DNA of 64,000 nt from Flavobacterium sp. Leaf82 (GCF_001422725.1 NZ_LMMA01000032.1:248001-312000); one strand, 5' to 3'; shown: positions 16,697-25,102, counted from the stretch's first letter. The notes: generated by a model not told the origin, from the letters alone. Numbers and translations are program-made.

Positions 16697-17325
16697 AAAT
16701 TAATAGTAGTTTATTTGTTTTGAATATTACGTTGATTACTTAATTGTAAAAAGAACTCATTGAGTAAAAACGTCATTTTTGTAGCACAAAAATAAGATAT
16801 AGTTTTTATATTATCACATTAATTTTAACATATAAAAAAGAATGCAAAAAAGTGTTTAGCATCAAATAATTGTATCTAGAATATAAACAAATACAACTTA
16901 GATAAAGATTCTTTCTCTAAACTGCATTTTGAAATTCCGGAATATAAAAGTTATAAAGAAGTGATTTGATCTCAGGAAGCTTTTGCTAAAGATAAAAGAA
17001 GAAAAATATTTTGATTATCCAGATCAAATATTACAGGTTTTGTTTTTTCTTCAGTTTATTTTTAAGAAATGTTTTATGTCTCAAAATCAGATACTTTCTC
17101 TTGTTTTATGGGCTATATCAAAGGTGTGATTTTTTCGTCTAACAAATTGGTCTCTAAAATTATAGGATAACTTTAGAATATTAATGTTAGTTTTATATGT
17201 TTTTTGTAATTATTACGTTAATTTGGTTTAATTGTAATTGCTAGTTAAATTTTAGCAAAACTTGTTAAGAATAACTATCAGTAATACGTAATTTTGCTGT
17301 TGAAAAAAGATATACTTTTTAGAAT
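16697..17325. other. 629-base intergenic region with a possible gene remnant
   Basis: This AT-rich stretch between prfB and the threonine aldolase has no intact gene. A plus-strand frame from 16880 to 17014 reads like protein (KLHFEIPEYKSYKEV, an in-frame TGA at 16967-16969, then SQEAFAKDKRRKIF). That would suit a decayed gene tail, but the piece is too short to be sure. The aldolase -7 box is at 17289-17296. Confidence 0.35.
17289..17296 (+). promoter_or_regulatory. -7 element TAATTTTG of the threonine aldolase gene
   Basis: A perfect Bacteroidota TAnnTTTG box lies 29 bases before the ATG at 17326. No convincing -33 TTTG at the usual spacing was found. Confidence 0.5.
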
Positions 17326-18345
17326 ATGGAGATAAATTTAATTAGCGATACCATTACCAAGCCTACATACGAGATGTTGCAGTATATGTTTAATGCACAT
17401 GTTGGCGATGATGTATACAGGCAAGATCCCACAGTTATCGAATTAGAGACTAGAGTGGCTGAATTTTTTGGTATGGAAGCAGGGCTTTTTTTTCCATCAG
17501 GAACTATGGCCAATCAAACGGCGATTAAATTACATACACAACCCGGAGAACAATTGATTGCTGATAAATATGCACATGTTTATAATTATGAAGGAGGCGG
17601 GGTTTCTTTTAATAGTGGGGTTTCGTGTTGTTTATTAGACGGAGACCGTGGTATGATAACGGCAAGTCAGGTTGCAGCTGCTATTAATGATCCGGAGTTT
17701 TATCATAGTCCGCTAACAAGTTTGGTTTGTGTAGAAAACACGACCAATAAAGGTGGTGGAGCATGTTATGAGTTAGATGATTTAAGAGAAATAAAAAAAG
17801 TTTGCGATGCCAATAATTTGAAATTTCATCTTGATGGAGCCAGAATTTGGAACGCATTAGTGGCAAAAAGGCAAAACCCGAAAGAATTTGGAGCTATTTT
17901 CGACACTATTTCGGTTTGTTTATCAAAAGGATTAGGCGCTCCAATAGGTTCTGTTTTGTTAGGAACCAAAGCAGATATTCACAGGGCGTTGAGAATCAGA
18001 AAGATACTTGGCGGCGGAATGCGTCAGGTTGGTTATTTGGCAGCAGCCGGATTATATGCTTTAGCAAATAATATAGAAAGATTAGCCGAAGATCATCGTC
18101 GTGCAAAAGAAATTGCGGCCGTTTTAAGTACAAAACCGTGGGTCTCAGCAATAGAACCTGTAGAAACTAATATTTTGATTTTCTCCCTTGCAGAAGGTTA
18201 CAGTGATCAGCTTTTGATTGAAAAATTAAAACAAAAAAATATTCTAATAAGCTCTATGGGACACAATAAACTTAGACTTGTAACGCATTTAGATTATAAA
18301 GAAGTAATGCATACATATGTGATTGAAACGTTGCAGAAGTTTTAG
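17326..18345 (+). CDS. ltaE: Low-specificity L-threonine aldolase
   Basis: A 339-residue PLP enzyme of fold type I that cleaves L-threonine or L-allo-threonine to glycine and acetaldehyde. The N-terminal NLISDTITKPTYEML block, the HVGDDVYRQDPTV loop, the SGTMANQTAI phosphate-binding segment and the PLP-binding Lys201 in LSKGLGAPIGS are all present. The length is normal. Glycine produced here could feed the glycine cleavage system (gcvT is at 31222-32304), though the genes are not linked in an operon. Confidence 0.9.
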   Translation: MEINLISDTITKPTYEMLQYMFNAHVGDDVYRQDPTVIELETRVAEFFGMEAGLFFPSGTMANQTAIKLHTQPGEQLIADKYAHVYNYEGGGVSFNSGVSCCLLDGDRGMITASQVAAAINDPEFYHSPLTSLVCVENTTNKGGGACYELDDLREIKKVCDANNLKFHLDGARIWNALVAKRQNPKEFGAIFDTISVCLSKGLGAPIGSVLLGTKADIHRALRIRKILGGGMRQVGYLAAAGLYALANNIERLAEDHRRAKEIAAVLSTKPWVSAIEPVETNILIFSLAEGYSDQLLIEKLKQKNILISSMGHNKLRLVTHLDYKEVMHTYVIETLQKF

Positions 18346-18350
18346 AAAAA

Positions 18351-18423
18351 GATTCTGAGGTACTAAGATTCTAAGGTTCTAAGTTTTTTCGAATAGGAAA
18401 CTTAGCGCCTTAGAGTCTTAGTT
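18351..18423. repeat. Inverted repeat of CTAAG words
   Basis: Multiple CTAAG words in both orientations form an inverted repeat of about 24 bases with three mismatches between ltaE and ybaB. The same word family builds the larger palindrome between thrA and thrB (44727-44873). It may act as a bidirectional terminator for these convergent genes. Confidence 0.55.
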
Positions 18424-18433
18424 TCTTAGAGGC

Positions 18434-18754
18434 TTACTTAAAAAGATTATCCATTCCCGGAATCATTGGCATATCCATTTTTGCAACGGCGTCAAGCTCT
18501 TGTTCATTAACACTTGTAGCTTTTTCTATTGCTTTATTTAATGTTACGATTAAATAATCTTCAAGTTGTTCTTTATCTTCAAGTAAAGAGTCGTCAATAG
18601 ATATTGATTTTACCTTTCTGTTTGCAGTTAGTGTTACTTTTAATAATCCGTCAGCACTTTGTTCATCAATCAAAACAGTATCCAGACGTTTTTTTGTATC
18701 TTCAATTTTTTGTTGGGTTTCTTTAAGTTTACCCATCATTCCCATTAAATCCAT
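18434..18754 (-). CDS. YbaB/EbfC family nucleoid-associated protein
   Basis: A 106-residue cytoplasmic protein of the YbaB/EbfC family, small DNA-binding proteins that dimerise with a tweezer shape. The N-terminal coiled-coil MGKLKETQQKIEDTKKRL and the VTLTANRKVKSISIDDSLL core fit the family. In many bacteria the gene is next to dnaX and recR, which is not so here. The promoter -7 box TAATTTTG lies at 18788-18781 on the minus strand. Confidence 0.85.
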   Translation of the reverse strand: MDLMGMMGKLKETQQKIEDTKKRLDTVLIDEQSADGLLKVTLTANRKVKSISIDDSLLEDKEQLEDYLIVTLNKAIEKATSVNEQELDAVAKMDMPMIPGMDNLFK

Positions 18755-18780
18755 TTTTGTTGATTTTAAATTATTTCATA

Positions 18781-18788
18781 CAAAATTA
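18781..18788 (-). promoter_or_regulatory. -7 element TAATTTTG of the ybaB gene
   Basis: A perfect TAnnTTTG box on the minus strand, 27 bases upstream of the ATG at 18754, in the short divergent region shared with the oligopeptidase gene. Confidence 0.55.
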
Positions 18789-18821
18789 GTATATTGCTGT
18801 ATGATAACAATAGAATATTTT

Positions 18822-20957
18822 ATGAAAAAATTAATTTGGTTCTGTTGTCTTTATAGTATTTTTGCTGCTTCGTATTTAAAAACTAATGCTCAATCAATGC
18901 AAAACGATATAATGGCTCCACAAGCCAAAGAAATTCCAAAATCATTAAAAAAACATAAAGAAACCAGAGTCGATAATTATTTTTGGCTTAACGATCGCGA
19001 AAACCCTGAAGTTATTGATTATTTAAATCTGGAGAATTCGTATTACCAGAGTATGACATCGCATACAAAAGGTCTTCAGGAAAATTTGTATGAAGAAATG
19101 AAAGCCAGAATTAAAGAAGATGATTCATCTGTTCCTTATTTCTACAATGGTTATTATTATATTACCCGTTTTGAAACTGGTCAGGATTATCCAATTTTTT
19201 CCAGAAAAAAAGGAAGTCTTTCTGCAGATGAAGAAATTATGTTCAATTGTAATGAATTGGCAAAAGGACATGCTTATTTTAAACTTGGCGGTTTAAGTGT
19301 AAGTCCGGATAACAAGTTTGCCAGTTTTGGAGTTGATATTGTGGGACGAAGAATTTATACCATTCAGTTTAAAAACTTAGAAACTGGTGAAATTCTATCA
19401 GATAAAATCGAAAATGCTACAGGAGGATCTGTTTGGGCAAATGATAACAAAACTGTTTTTTATACCAAGCAGGATGAAGTTACTTTAAGAGCGGATAAAG
19501 TTTTTAGACATAAACTAAATTCGGATTCGACTGCTGATGTATTGGTTTTTAATGAAACTGATGATACTTTTAATGTTTCGATAAGCAAAGAAAAATCAAG
19601 AAAATATATTGTAATTGGTTCAGGAAGCACGTTGACTACTGAATACAGAATTCTAAATTCTGATAATCCTGATGGAGAATTTGAGGTTTTCCAGCCTCGT
19701 GTTCGTGGTTTAGAGTATAGTATTTCTCATTTTGAGAACTCTTTTTATATTTTGACGAATAAAGATAAGGCGACCAATTTTAAGTTGATGAAAACGCCTG
19801 AAAATAAAACAGGAAAGAAAAACTGGGTAGATCTTATTCCGCATCGCGAAGACGTTTTGTTAGAAGATATCGAAATTTTCAAAAATTATTTGGTTGTAGA
19901 AGAACGCTCAAACGGATTAAATCATATTCGTATCATGCCATGGAATGGTGATGCGGACTATTATCTTCCTTTTGGCAGTGAAACTTACAGCGCTTACACG
20001 ACAACAAATATTGATTTTGATACCGATATTTTGCGTTACAGTTATCAATCTCTTGCAACGCCTTCGTCTGTAATTGATTTTAACATGAAGACTAAAACCA
20101 AAGAAATCTTAAAAGAACAACAGGTTTTAGGCGGAAAGTTTGATAAAGAGAATTATATCGAAGAACGTGTCTGGGCAACAGCCAGAGATGGCGTAAAAGT
20201 GCCTGTTTCGATGATTTACCGCAAGGGATTAAATAAAGACGGTAAAAATCCGTTATTACTTTACGCTTATGGTTCTTACGGAATTACGATGGATACTTAT
20301 TTTTCGTCTACACGACTTTCTCTTTTAGATCGCGGTTTTGTTTATGCAATCGCTCATATTAGAGGAGGAGAAGATCTTGGGAGACAATGGTATGAAGATG
20401 GAAAACTGTTAAAAAAGAAAAATACCTTTACAGATTTCATCGATTGCTCTAAATTTGTAATCGACGAAAATTACACTTCTCCTGAACATTTATATGCTGA
20501 AGGAGGATCTGCAGGAGGACTTTTAATGGGAGTTATCGTAAATGAAGCGCCAGAATTATATAGAGGAGTTATTGCTCAGGTGCCTTTTGTAGATGTTATT
20601 ACAACTATGCTGGACGACAGTATTCCGCTGACAACCGGAGAATATGACGAATGGGGAAACCCAAATAATAAAAAATATTACGATTATATGTTATCGTACT
20701 CACCGTATGATAATGTAAAAGCACAAAACTATCCTAACATGTATGTTTCTACAGGATTGCATGATTCGCAGGTACAGTATTGGGAGCCAGCTAAATGGGT
20801 AGCTAAATTGAGAAATCTAAAAACAAATAATAATCTTTTATTTTTAGATACCAATATGGATGCCGGACATGGTGGAGCTTCGGGACGTTTTGAGGCTTTA
20901 AAAGACTTAGCAAAGGAATTTAGTTTTTTATTAGATTTAGAAAAAATTAAAAGCTAA
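18822..20957 (+). CDS. Exported S9 family peptidase, oligopeptidase B-like
   Basis: A prolyl oligopeptidase family serine peptidase of about 711 residues. An N-terminal beta-propeller domain precedes an alpha/beta-hydrolase domain with the nucleophile Ser563 in GGSAGGLLMG, the TGLHDSQVQYWEPAKW block carrying the likely acidic residue, and a catalytic histidine in DAGHGGASGRF. These features match oligopeptidase B, which cuts short peptides after basic residues. The start at 18822 begins a signal peptide (MKKLIWFCCLYSIFAASYL); the ATG at 18801 would add seven residues and spoil it. It is divergent from ybaB. Confidence 0.88.
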   Translation: MKKLIWFCCLYSIFAASYLKTNAQSMQNDIMAPQAKEIPKSLKKHKETRVDNYFWLNDRENPEVIDYLNLENSYYQSMTSHTKGLQENLYEEMKARIKEDDSSVPYFYNGYYYITRFETGQDYPIFSRKKGSLSADEEIMFNCNELAKGHAYFKLGGLSVSPDNKFASFGVDIVGRRIYTIQFKNLETGEILSDKIENATGGSVWANDNKTVFYTKQDEVTLRADKVFRHKLNSDSTADVLVFNETDDTFNVSISKEKSRKYIVIGSGSTLTTEYRILNSDNPDGEFEVFQPRVRGLEYSISHFENSFYILTNKDKATNFKLMKTPENKTGKKNWVDLIPHREDVLLEDIEIFKNYLVVEERSNGLNHIRIMPWNGDADYYLPFGSETYSAYTTTNIDFDTDILRYSYQSLATPSSVIDFNMKTKTKEILKEQQVLGGKFDKENYIEERVWATARDGVKVPVSMIYRKGLNKDGKNPLLLYAYGSYGITMDTYFSSTRLSLLDRGFVYAIAHIRGGEDLGRQWYEDGKLLKKKNTFTDFIDCSKFVIDENYTSPEHLYAEGGSAGGLLMGVIVNEAPELYRGVIAQVPFVDVITTMLDDSIPLTTGEYDEWGNPNNKKYYDYMLSYSPYDNVKAQNYPNMYVSTGLHDSQVQYWEPAKWVAKLRNLKTNNNLLFLDTNMDAGHGGASGRFEALKDLAKEFSFLLDLEKIKS

Positions 20958-20971
20958 TTAGAAATTTTTTG

Positions 20972-20979
20972 TTAAATTT
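20972..20979 (+). promoter_or_regulatory. -7 element TAAATTTG of the cysteine synthase-like gene
   Basis: A perfect TAnnTTTG box, 49 bases before the preferred ATG at 21028 and 25 before the ATG at 21004, within the short gap after the oligopeptidase gene. Confidence 0.5.
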
Positions 20980-21027
20980 GCAACCTATCAAGGTTATTTA
21001 AAAATGCCTTTGATTAACTATTTTTTT

Positions 21028-22068
21028 ATGAAAGAAGAAATAAACGCTTATAATAATGTTTTAGAGTTAATAGGTAATACCCCACTTATTAAGCTAAATA
21101 AAATTACCGAAGAGTTAGAAGGTAATTTCTACGCAAAGGTAGAAGCTTTTAATCCAGGACATTCCTCGAAAGATAGAATAGCGTTATATATTATTGAAGA
21201 AGCTGAGAAAAAAGGAATCTTAACACCAGGTGATACTATCATTGAGACTACATCCGGTAATACGGGTTTTAGTCTGGCAATGGTAAGTATTATAAAAGGG
21301 TACAGCTGTATTTTGGCAGTAAGCTCAAAATCATCCAAAGATAAAATTGACATGCTGAGAAGTTTAGGAGCAAAAGTATATGTTTGTCCCGCTCACGTAT
21401 CAGCAGATGATGAGAGATCTTACTACAATGTTGCTAAACGACTACACGAAGAAACAAAAGGCTCAGTTTACATCAATCAATATTTTAATCAATTAAATAT
21501 TGATGCACACTATAACACTACAGGTCCTGAAATTTGGGAACAAACAAAAGGACAAATCACACATCTTGTGGCTTGTAGCGGAACCGGAGGAACGATTTCC
21601 GGAACTGCAAAATTCTTAAAAGAGCAAAATCCAAATATTAGAATTCTAGGTGTTGATGCTTTTGGGTCTGTATTAAAAAAATACCACGAAACAAGAGAAT
21701 TCGATAACAAAGAAATTTATCCGTATCGTATAGAAGGTTTAGGTAAAAACCTGATTCCATCTGCTACGGATTTTGATATTATCGATAAATTCATCAAAGT
21801 AACCGATGAAGAAAGTGCTCACTCTGCAAGAGAGATCACCAGAAAAGAAGGTTTGTTTGTAGGATATACTTCCGGAGCAGTAATGCAGGCAATCAAACAA
21901 TATGCAGAAGAAGGCGAGTTTACCAAAGAAAGTAATATTATCGCAATTTTCCCGGATCATGGATCGCGTTATATGAGTAAAGTATTTAGCGATGACTGGA
22001 TGAATGAACAAGGTTTCTTTGACAGTGTCAATGAAGAAGAGGTTCAAAAAATAGAATTTGTAAAGTAA
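21028..22068 (+). CDS. PLP-dependent cysteine synthase family enzyme
   Basis: A fold type II PLP enzyme of 346 residues, related to O-acetylserine sulfhydrylase and cystathionine beta-synthase catalytic cores. The PLP lysine is about residue 48 in HSSKDRIA, followed by the substrate loop TTSGNTGFSLA and the phosphate-binding SGTGGTISG. It is longer than typical CysK (about 310), has an extra C-terminal segment, and carries no CBS regulatory domain, so the precise reaction (cysteine synthase or cystathionine beta-synthase) is open. The ATG at 21028 puts VLELIGNTPLIKL at the family position; 21004 is an alternative. A strong terminator follows. Confidence 0.85.
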   Translation: MKEEINAYNNVLELIGNTPLIKLNKITEELEGNFYAKVEAFNPGHSSKDRIALYIIEEAEKKGILTPGDTIIETTSGNTGFSLAMVSIIKGYSCILAVSSKSSKDKIDMLRSLGAKVYVCPAHVSADDERSYYNVAKRLHEETKGSVYINQYFNQLNIDAHYNTTGPEIWEQTKGQITHLVACSGTGGTISGTAKFLKEQNPNIRILGVDAFGSVLKKYHETREFDNKEIYPYRIEGLGKNLIPSATDFDIIDKFIKVTDEESAHSAREITRKEGLFVGYTSGAVMQAIKQYAEEGEFTKESNIIAIFPDHGSRYMSKVFSDDWMNEQGFFDSVNEEEVQKIEFVK

Positions 22069-22092
22069 ATTAAAGTTACTTTATAATATATA

Positions 22093-22125
22093 ACTCCATT
22101 CGTAAAACGAATGGAGTTTTTTTTG
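22093..22125 (+). terminator. Rho-independent terminator
   Basis: ACTCCATTCG (22093-22102) and CGAATGGAGT (22108-22117) form a perfect 10-bp stem with a five-base loop, followed by eight T. It ends the cysteine synthase-like transcript. Confidence 0.92.
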
Positions 22126-22420
22126 TAAAAATGTTTTTACAAATCTGGACAGTAAAATTAATTGAGTGCGTTTATTTCTATTTTTGGTAAGAATACTGTA
22201 TTTATAAGTAATAAATTTTTTGTAGTATTGAATTAAATTTATAGTTTTAACAAAATTTATAAAAGTATAACTAAATTTAATTAAGAGCGTATAATCATCA
22301 ATTTTGGTTATTTGACGGTTATTTTGGTTTGTTACCGAATAAATTTTTGCTCATACATATTATAATATAGATTAGTGTTCTTAAATACGCTTTTCTAAAA
22401 TACCCTAAAATCTGTTCCAT
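22126..22420. other. Intergenic region upstream of the LamG protein gene
   Basis: No gene is visible. Two loosely similar AT-rich segments, near 22160 and 22275 (each with AATT..GAGCGT or GAGTGCGT followed by a TTTTTGGT or TTTTGGTT word), might be diverged copies of a regulatory block. The similarity is weak. Confidence 0.3.
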
Positions 22421-23338
22421 ATGAAAAAATTATTACTGACATTAATGTTCGTAAGTTTTTTAGTTACTAATGCCCAAAATCCAGTCCAGGAATTCAATTT
22501 CAACGGGACTTTAAACAATGCCGATAATTCGGTTTCGCTTTTAGGGACACCTAACTTTGTAAATGACAGAATGGGAGTTGCAAAAGGCGCGCAGCGTCTC
22601 ACAAATAAAGTTTTGCAAGGTATGGTTGGGGATCTTCCGCAAGATAACAAACCAAGATCAATATCTGTTTGGGTGAAGTTTAATACAATTACTTCTGTAA
22701 ATTATATTTTGGGATATGGTGGTGCCGTAAATGCACAGTATTTTGGTTTAGTACAGCAAGCTGCTTCTGCAGGCAATTCAGACTTAAGTTTAGTGGGTTG
22801 GGGAGATACAAACAATGTTATAGCTTCAGTTCCGCTTTCAAAAGAAGTTTGGTATCAATATAGTGTAACTTATGATGGAACCCATTCAAAAGTATATCGT
22901 AATGGAGAATTACTAAAATCTGCTGATGGAATTTCGCGCTTGACAAAAGGTTATATTCTAAGATTAGGCGCATTAAATGGCACAGTTGGAATCAATGCAG
23001 ATGTAGATGATCTTAAAATATACAATGTAGCAATGACAGACGAACAGGTTATGGAATCGTATAACAGTTCGAAACCAACTGGTGTAGCCGTAGCAGAAAC
23101 TGTTCAGGCTTCAAGTCCTGCTAAAAAAGTGGTTGCTCCGGCACCTGTAAAAACTGTGGTTGCGGCAAAAGTACCGACGCCCGCAAAGACAGGAACTGTA
23201 TCAGAAAATACAGGTTCTAAAATTGTTGAGGTTTTCTCGCAAGGCACAAAAGTAGTAGGAACGAATGCTACTAATATTGCTGATTTACCAGAAGGGACTT
23301 ATTTATTGAAAGTATCCAATAACCCCGCAAAAAAATAA
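22421..23338 (+). CDS. Exported LamG/concanavalin-like protein with T9SS-like tail
   Basis: A 305-residue secreted protein. Residues 1-18 are a signal peptide ending near TNAQ. Residues about 25-215 form a LamG-type jelly-roll fold (SISVWVKFN, WYQYSVTYDGTHSKVYRNGEL, DVDDLKIYNVAMTDEQVMES), often a carbohydrate or ligand-binding module. A Pro/Ala/Val/Lys linker leads to KIVEVFSQGTKVVGT and LPEGTYLLKV, which resemble the type A C-terminal signal of the type IX secretion system. That tail is shorter than usual and ends in NNPAKK, so T9SS export is likely but not certain. No neighbouring polysaccharide gene is seen. Confidence 0.75.
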   Translation: MKKLLLTLMFVSFLVTNAQNPVQEFNFNGTLNNADNSVSLLGTPNFVNDRMGVAKGAQRLTNKVLQGMVGDLPQDNKPRSISVWVKFNTITSVNYILGYGGAVNAQYFGLVQQAASAGNSDLSLVGWGDTNNVIASVPLSKEVWYQYSVTYDGTHSKVYRNGELLKSADGISRLTKGYILRLGALNGTVGINADVDDLKIYNVAMTDEQVMESYNSSKPTGVAVAETVQASSPAKKVVAPAPVKTVVAAKVPTPAKTGTVSENTGSKIVEVFSQGTKVVGTNATNIADLPEGTYLLKVSNNPAKK

Positions 23339-23376
23339 CTTCCAATTTTATTTATATATTACAATTTCCAAATGGT

Positions 23377-23416
23377 AAAAGCCTTCTAAAATATAATTTT
23401 TAGAAGGCTTTTTTTT
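23377..23416. terminator. Bidirectional terminator with AAGCCTTCTAAAA stem
   Basis: Arms at 23377-23391 and 23398-23412 form a near-perfect stem of up to 15 bp, followed by T on the plus strand. It separates the LamG gene from the convergent 70-aa lipoprotein gene. The AAAAGCCTTCT core recurs at 23850 and 27191. Confidence 0.88.
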
Positions 23417-23417
23417 G

Positions 23418-23630
23418 TTAATGTTTTTTCTGTTGTCCAGGTGCATAAGCTTTGGCACTTTTGCTTCCTGACATTTTTTTTGCCTGTCCAGGAGGAATTT
23501 TTTTATTACTGCTGTTGCTGCTGTTACTTGGGCCACTGTGAACATGTGTGCTACAACTTAAAACACTAATAGCCACAAATAGAATTACCATAATAATTAC
23601 GGCAGCTCTTGTATATTTCGATTTATTCAT
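23418..23630 (-). CDS. Small SKYT-family membrane protein or lipoprotein with PPGQAKK motif
   Basis: A 70-residue protein with an N-terminal hydrophobic segment (SKYTRAAVIIMVILFVAIS) nearly identical to two 25-aa peptides encoded at 23905 and 27248. Here the helix is followed by VLSC, a possible lipobox with Cys26. A Ser/Asn-rich linker leads to IPPGQAKKMSG and YAPGQQKKH, a doubled PGQ-KK motif found in small flavobacterial envelope proteins of unknown role. It is expected in the envelope. A -7 box TATATTTG lies at 23672-23665 on the minus strand, and the terminator is shared with the convergent gene. Confidence 0.72.
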   Translation of the reverse strand: MNKSKYTRAAVIIMVILFVAISVLSCSTHVHSGPSNSSNSSNKKIPPGQAKKMSGSKSAKAYAPGQQKKH

Positions 23631-23849
23631 AAAATTATATTTATTTTTTTGTTTTTGGAATTTACAAATATAGGCGATAATGTCTGTTTTAAAAGCCGTA
23701 TAAGCTATTTAGAGTATATATAAACAGTCAAAATTGTTTTTATTGAAAACTTATTTCAATTTATTATTTATCTTCATTTTAAGCGTTTAAATTAATTTGT
23801 TTTAAAATAAATCCGAAGAATTGTAGAACATAACTATTCATTATAAATA
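23631..23849. other. Intergenic region with promoter of the 70-aa protein gene
   Basis: An AT-rich 219-base gap. A perfect TAnnTTTG box (TATATTTG, minus strand, 23672-23665) is the likely promoter element of the gene at 23418-23630. Nothing else was recognised. Confidence 0.4.
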
Positions 23850-23883
23850 AAAAGCCTTCTTAATGTTACTCAAGAAGGCTTTT
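23850..23883 (-). terminator. Terminator after the first 25-aa SKYT peptide
   Basis: AAAAGCCTTCTT (23850-23861) and AAGAAGGCTTTT (23872-23883) form a perfect 12-bp stem. It starts 22 bases after the peptide stop at 23905. The stem core matches the terminators at 23377 and 27191. Confidence 0.85.
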
Positions 23884-23904
23884 TGATTTTATCGTTGCAA
23901 CTAT

Positions 23905-23982
23905 TTAGTTTATAACACTAAGAACTACAAATAGAATTACGAGAACGATTACAACGTATTTTGTGTATTTTGAAGATTGCAT
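23905..23982 (-). CDS. 25-aa SKYT-family membrane micropeptide (copy 1)
   Basis: A 25-residue peptide starting MQSSKYTKYVVIVL and ending VVLSVIN, almost wholly one membrane helix with a basic N-terminal SKYTK. It matches the peptide encoded at 27248-27325 at 21 of 25 positions, and the N-terminus of the 70-aa protein at 23418. The start lies 39 bases after the XRE regulator gene on the same strand with no terminator between, so the two may be cotranscribed. The dedicated terminator and conserved protein sequence with silent changes argue for real translation. The function is unknown. Confidence 0.65.
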   Translation of the reverse strand: MQSSKYTKYVVIVLVILFVVLSVIN

Positions 23983-24021
23983 TTTTTGATGGTTATGTGT
24001 TAATATAGGTTTTTATAAAGT

Positions 24022-24444
24022 CTATTTTTCTTTGAGTAATTTTTCCAGATAGTCGAGTTTATCTTTTTCAGCTAGCAGCAAACGTTCGTAAAGCTTTTTG
24101 TTTTCGTCTACAAGTTCCATCACTTTATCCAGAGGATTGAATGAGCAATGATTGGATTGTGGAGCATTAAGAATTGTTCCACTAATATCATTGTCGTAAA
24201 TATTATTGAAATAATTAATTGCAGCTTCATCAGAAAAATTCTTAATGGCTTCAACCGTTACACCAAGTGCTTTTGCAACTTCAATTAGTTTTTCGTCGTC
24301 TATAGTTTCGCTATTTTCTATTGCAGATATAGTTTGCTGGCTTATTCCCATGGCTTGCGCCAAAGCTTCCTGTTTCATATCCCGAAGTTCACGAATACGG
24401 CTAATTTTTCGCCCTATATGATTTGGTTTTGTAAGTGTGCTCAT
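24022..24444 (-). CDS. XRE family transcriptional regulator (paralogue A)
   Basis: A 140-residue protein with an N-terminal helix-turn-helix of the Xre/Cro type (residues about 10-65; MKQEALAQAMGISQQTISAIENSE) and a C-terminal Lys/Glu-rich coiled-coil (LLLAEKDKLDYLEKLLKEK). It is closely related to the regulator at 39354-39737. Its -7 box TATCTTTG (24456-24449) ends only four bases before the ATG, so the transcript may be leaderless. The 25-aa SKYT peptide lies just downstream. No phage or toxin gene is adjacent. Confidence 0.85.
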   Translation of the reverse strand: MSTLTKPNHIGRKISRIRELRDMKQEALAQAMGISQQTISAIENSETIDDEKLIEVAKALGVTVEAIKNFSDEAAINYFNNIYDNDISGTILNAPQSNHCSFNPLDKVMELVDENKKLYERLLLAEKDKLDYLEKLLKEK

Positions 24445-24448
24445 AATT

Positions 24449-24456
24449 CAAAGATA
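24449..24456 (-). promoter_or_regulatory. -7 element TATCTTTG abutting the XRE start codon
   Basis: On the minus strand TATCTTTG is followed by AATT and the ATG. The same arrangement precedes the paralogue at 39354. A transcription start about five bases past the box would fall on or next to the start codon. Confidence 0.55.
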
Positions 24457-24555
24457 AGAATAACTAAGTAAAATAGTATGCGAAATGTAAAAAACAGATT
24501 TAAAGCGGTAAGATACGATTAGAGAGAGATTTGATCGTTCGGTTTTACCGTGTTT

Positions 24556-25071
24556 TTATAGTTTATCAGCTATTCCTTTAATTTTTATCCTAATTTCATC
24601 TGTCAAAAACGGATCTTCCCAAATACCATGGACATAAGTAATATCTTCTCCTAAACTATCTTCTCCGGCTCCTCTGGGTTGATAATCATATTGCCAGCGA
24701 CGAAATTCGATCAATAAATAGTTTTTATTCGATTCCGTATCTTCAAACAATGCAATTGTTGCCGGCAAATCGTATAATTTATTTACAAACGAGTTATCAG
24801 TAGTTAATCTTGATGGATATATTTTGTTGGGAGTAAGCTTAACATTATATGTTTTTTCAAAAAAGAGTAATTCTTCCTGAGAGAAAGAGTTTTCGTTTAA
24901 TGTTGCACTGAAATTATATTTAAACTTAATTTTATTTCCGTTTAACAAAAGAAGAATTTCAGGTCTAATCAACTCACTTTTAATTTTGCAAATCCCTTCT
25001 GAAAGTACTTTTTCATTTCCGTTTCCTTCAATTTCATTTTCAATACAATAAAAATCGTCTATTAATCGCAT
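24556..25071 (-). CDS. Hypothetical cytoplasmic protein
   Basis: A 171-residue protein of no recognised family, without signal peptide or membrane segments. It is acidic, with mixed alpha/beta character and a well-defined C-terminal block (YLLIEFRRWQYDYQPRGAG, then EDITYVHGIWEDPFLTDEI). It is first in line behind a MESH1-like hydrolase gene on the same strand (31-base gap). The compact acidic profile and the setting among unknown small genes would fit an immunity-type protein, but nothing in the sequence proves it. Confidence 0.6.
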   Translation of the reverse strand: MRLIDDFYCIENEIEGNGNEKVLSEGICKIKSELIRPEILLLLNGNKIKFKYNFSATLNENSFSQEELLFFEKTYNVKLTPNKIYPSRLTTDNSFVNKLYDLPATIALFEDTESNKNYLLIEFRRWQYDYQPRGAGEDSLGEDITYVHGIWEDPFLTDEIRIKIKGIADKL

Positions 25072-25102
25072 TTTATTTTCTTTAAAATTATGTAAAACAT
25101 TC

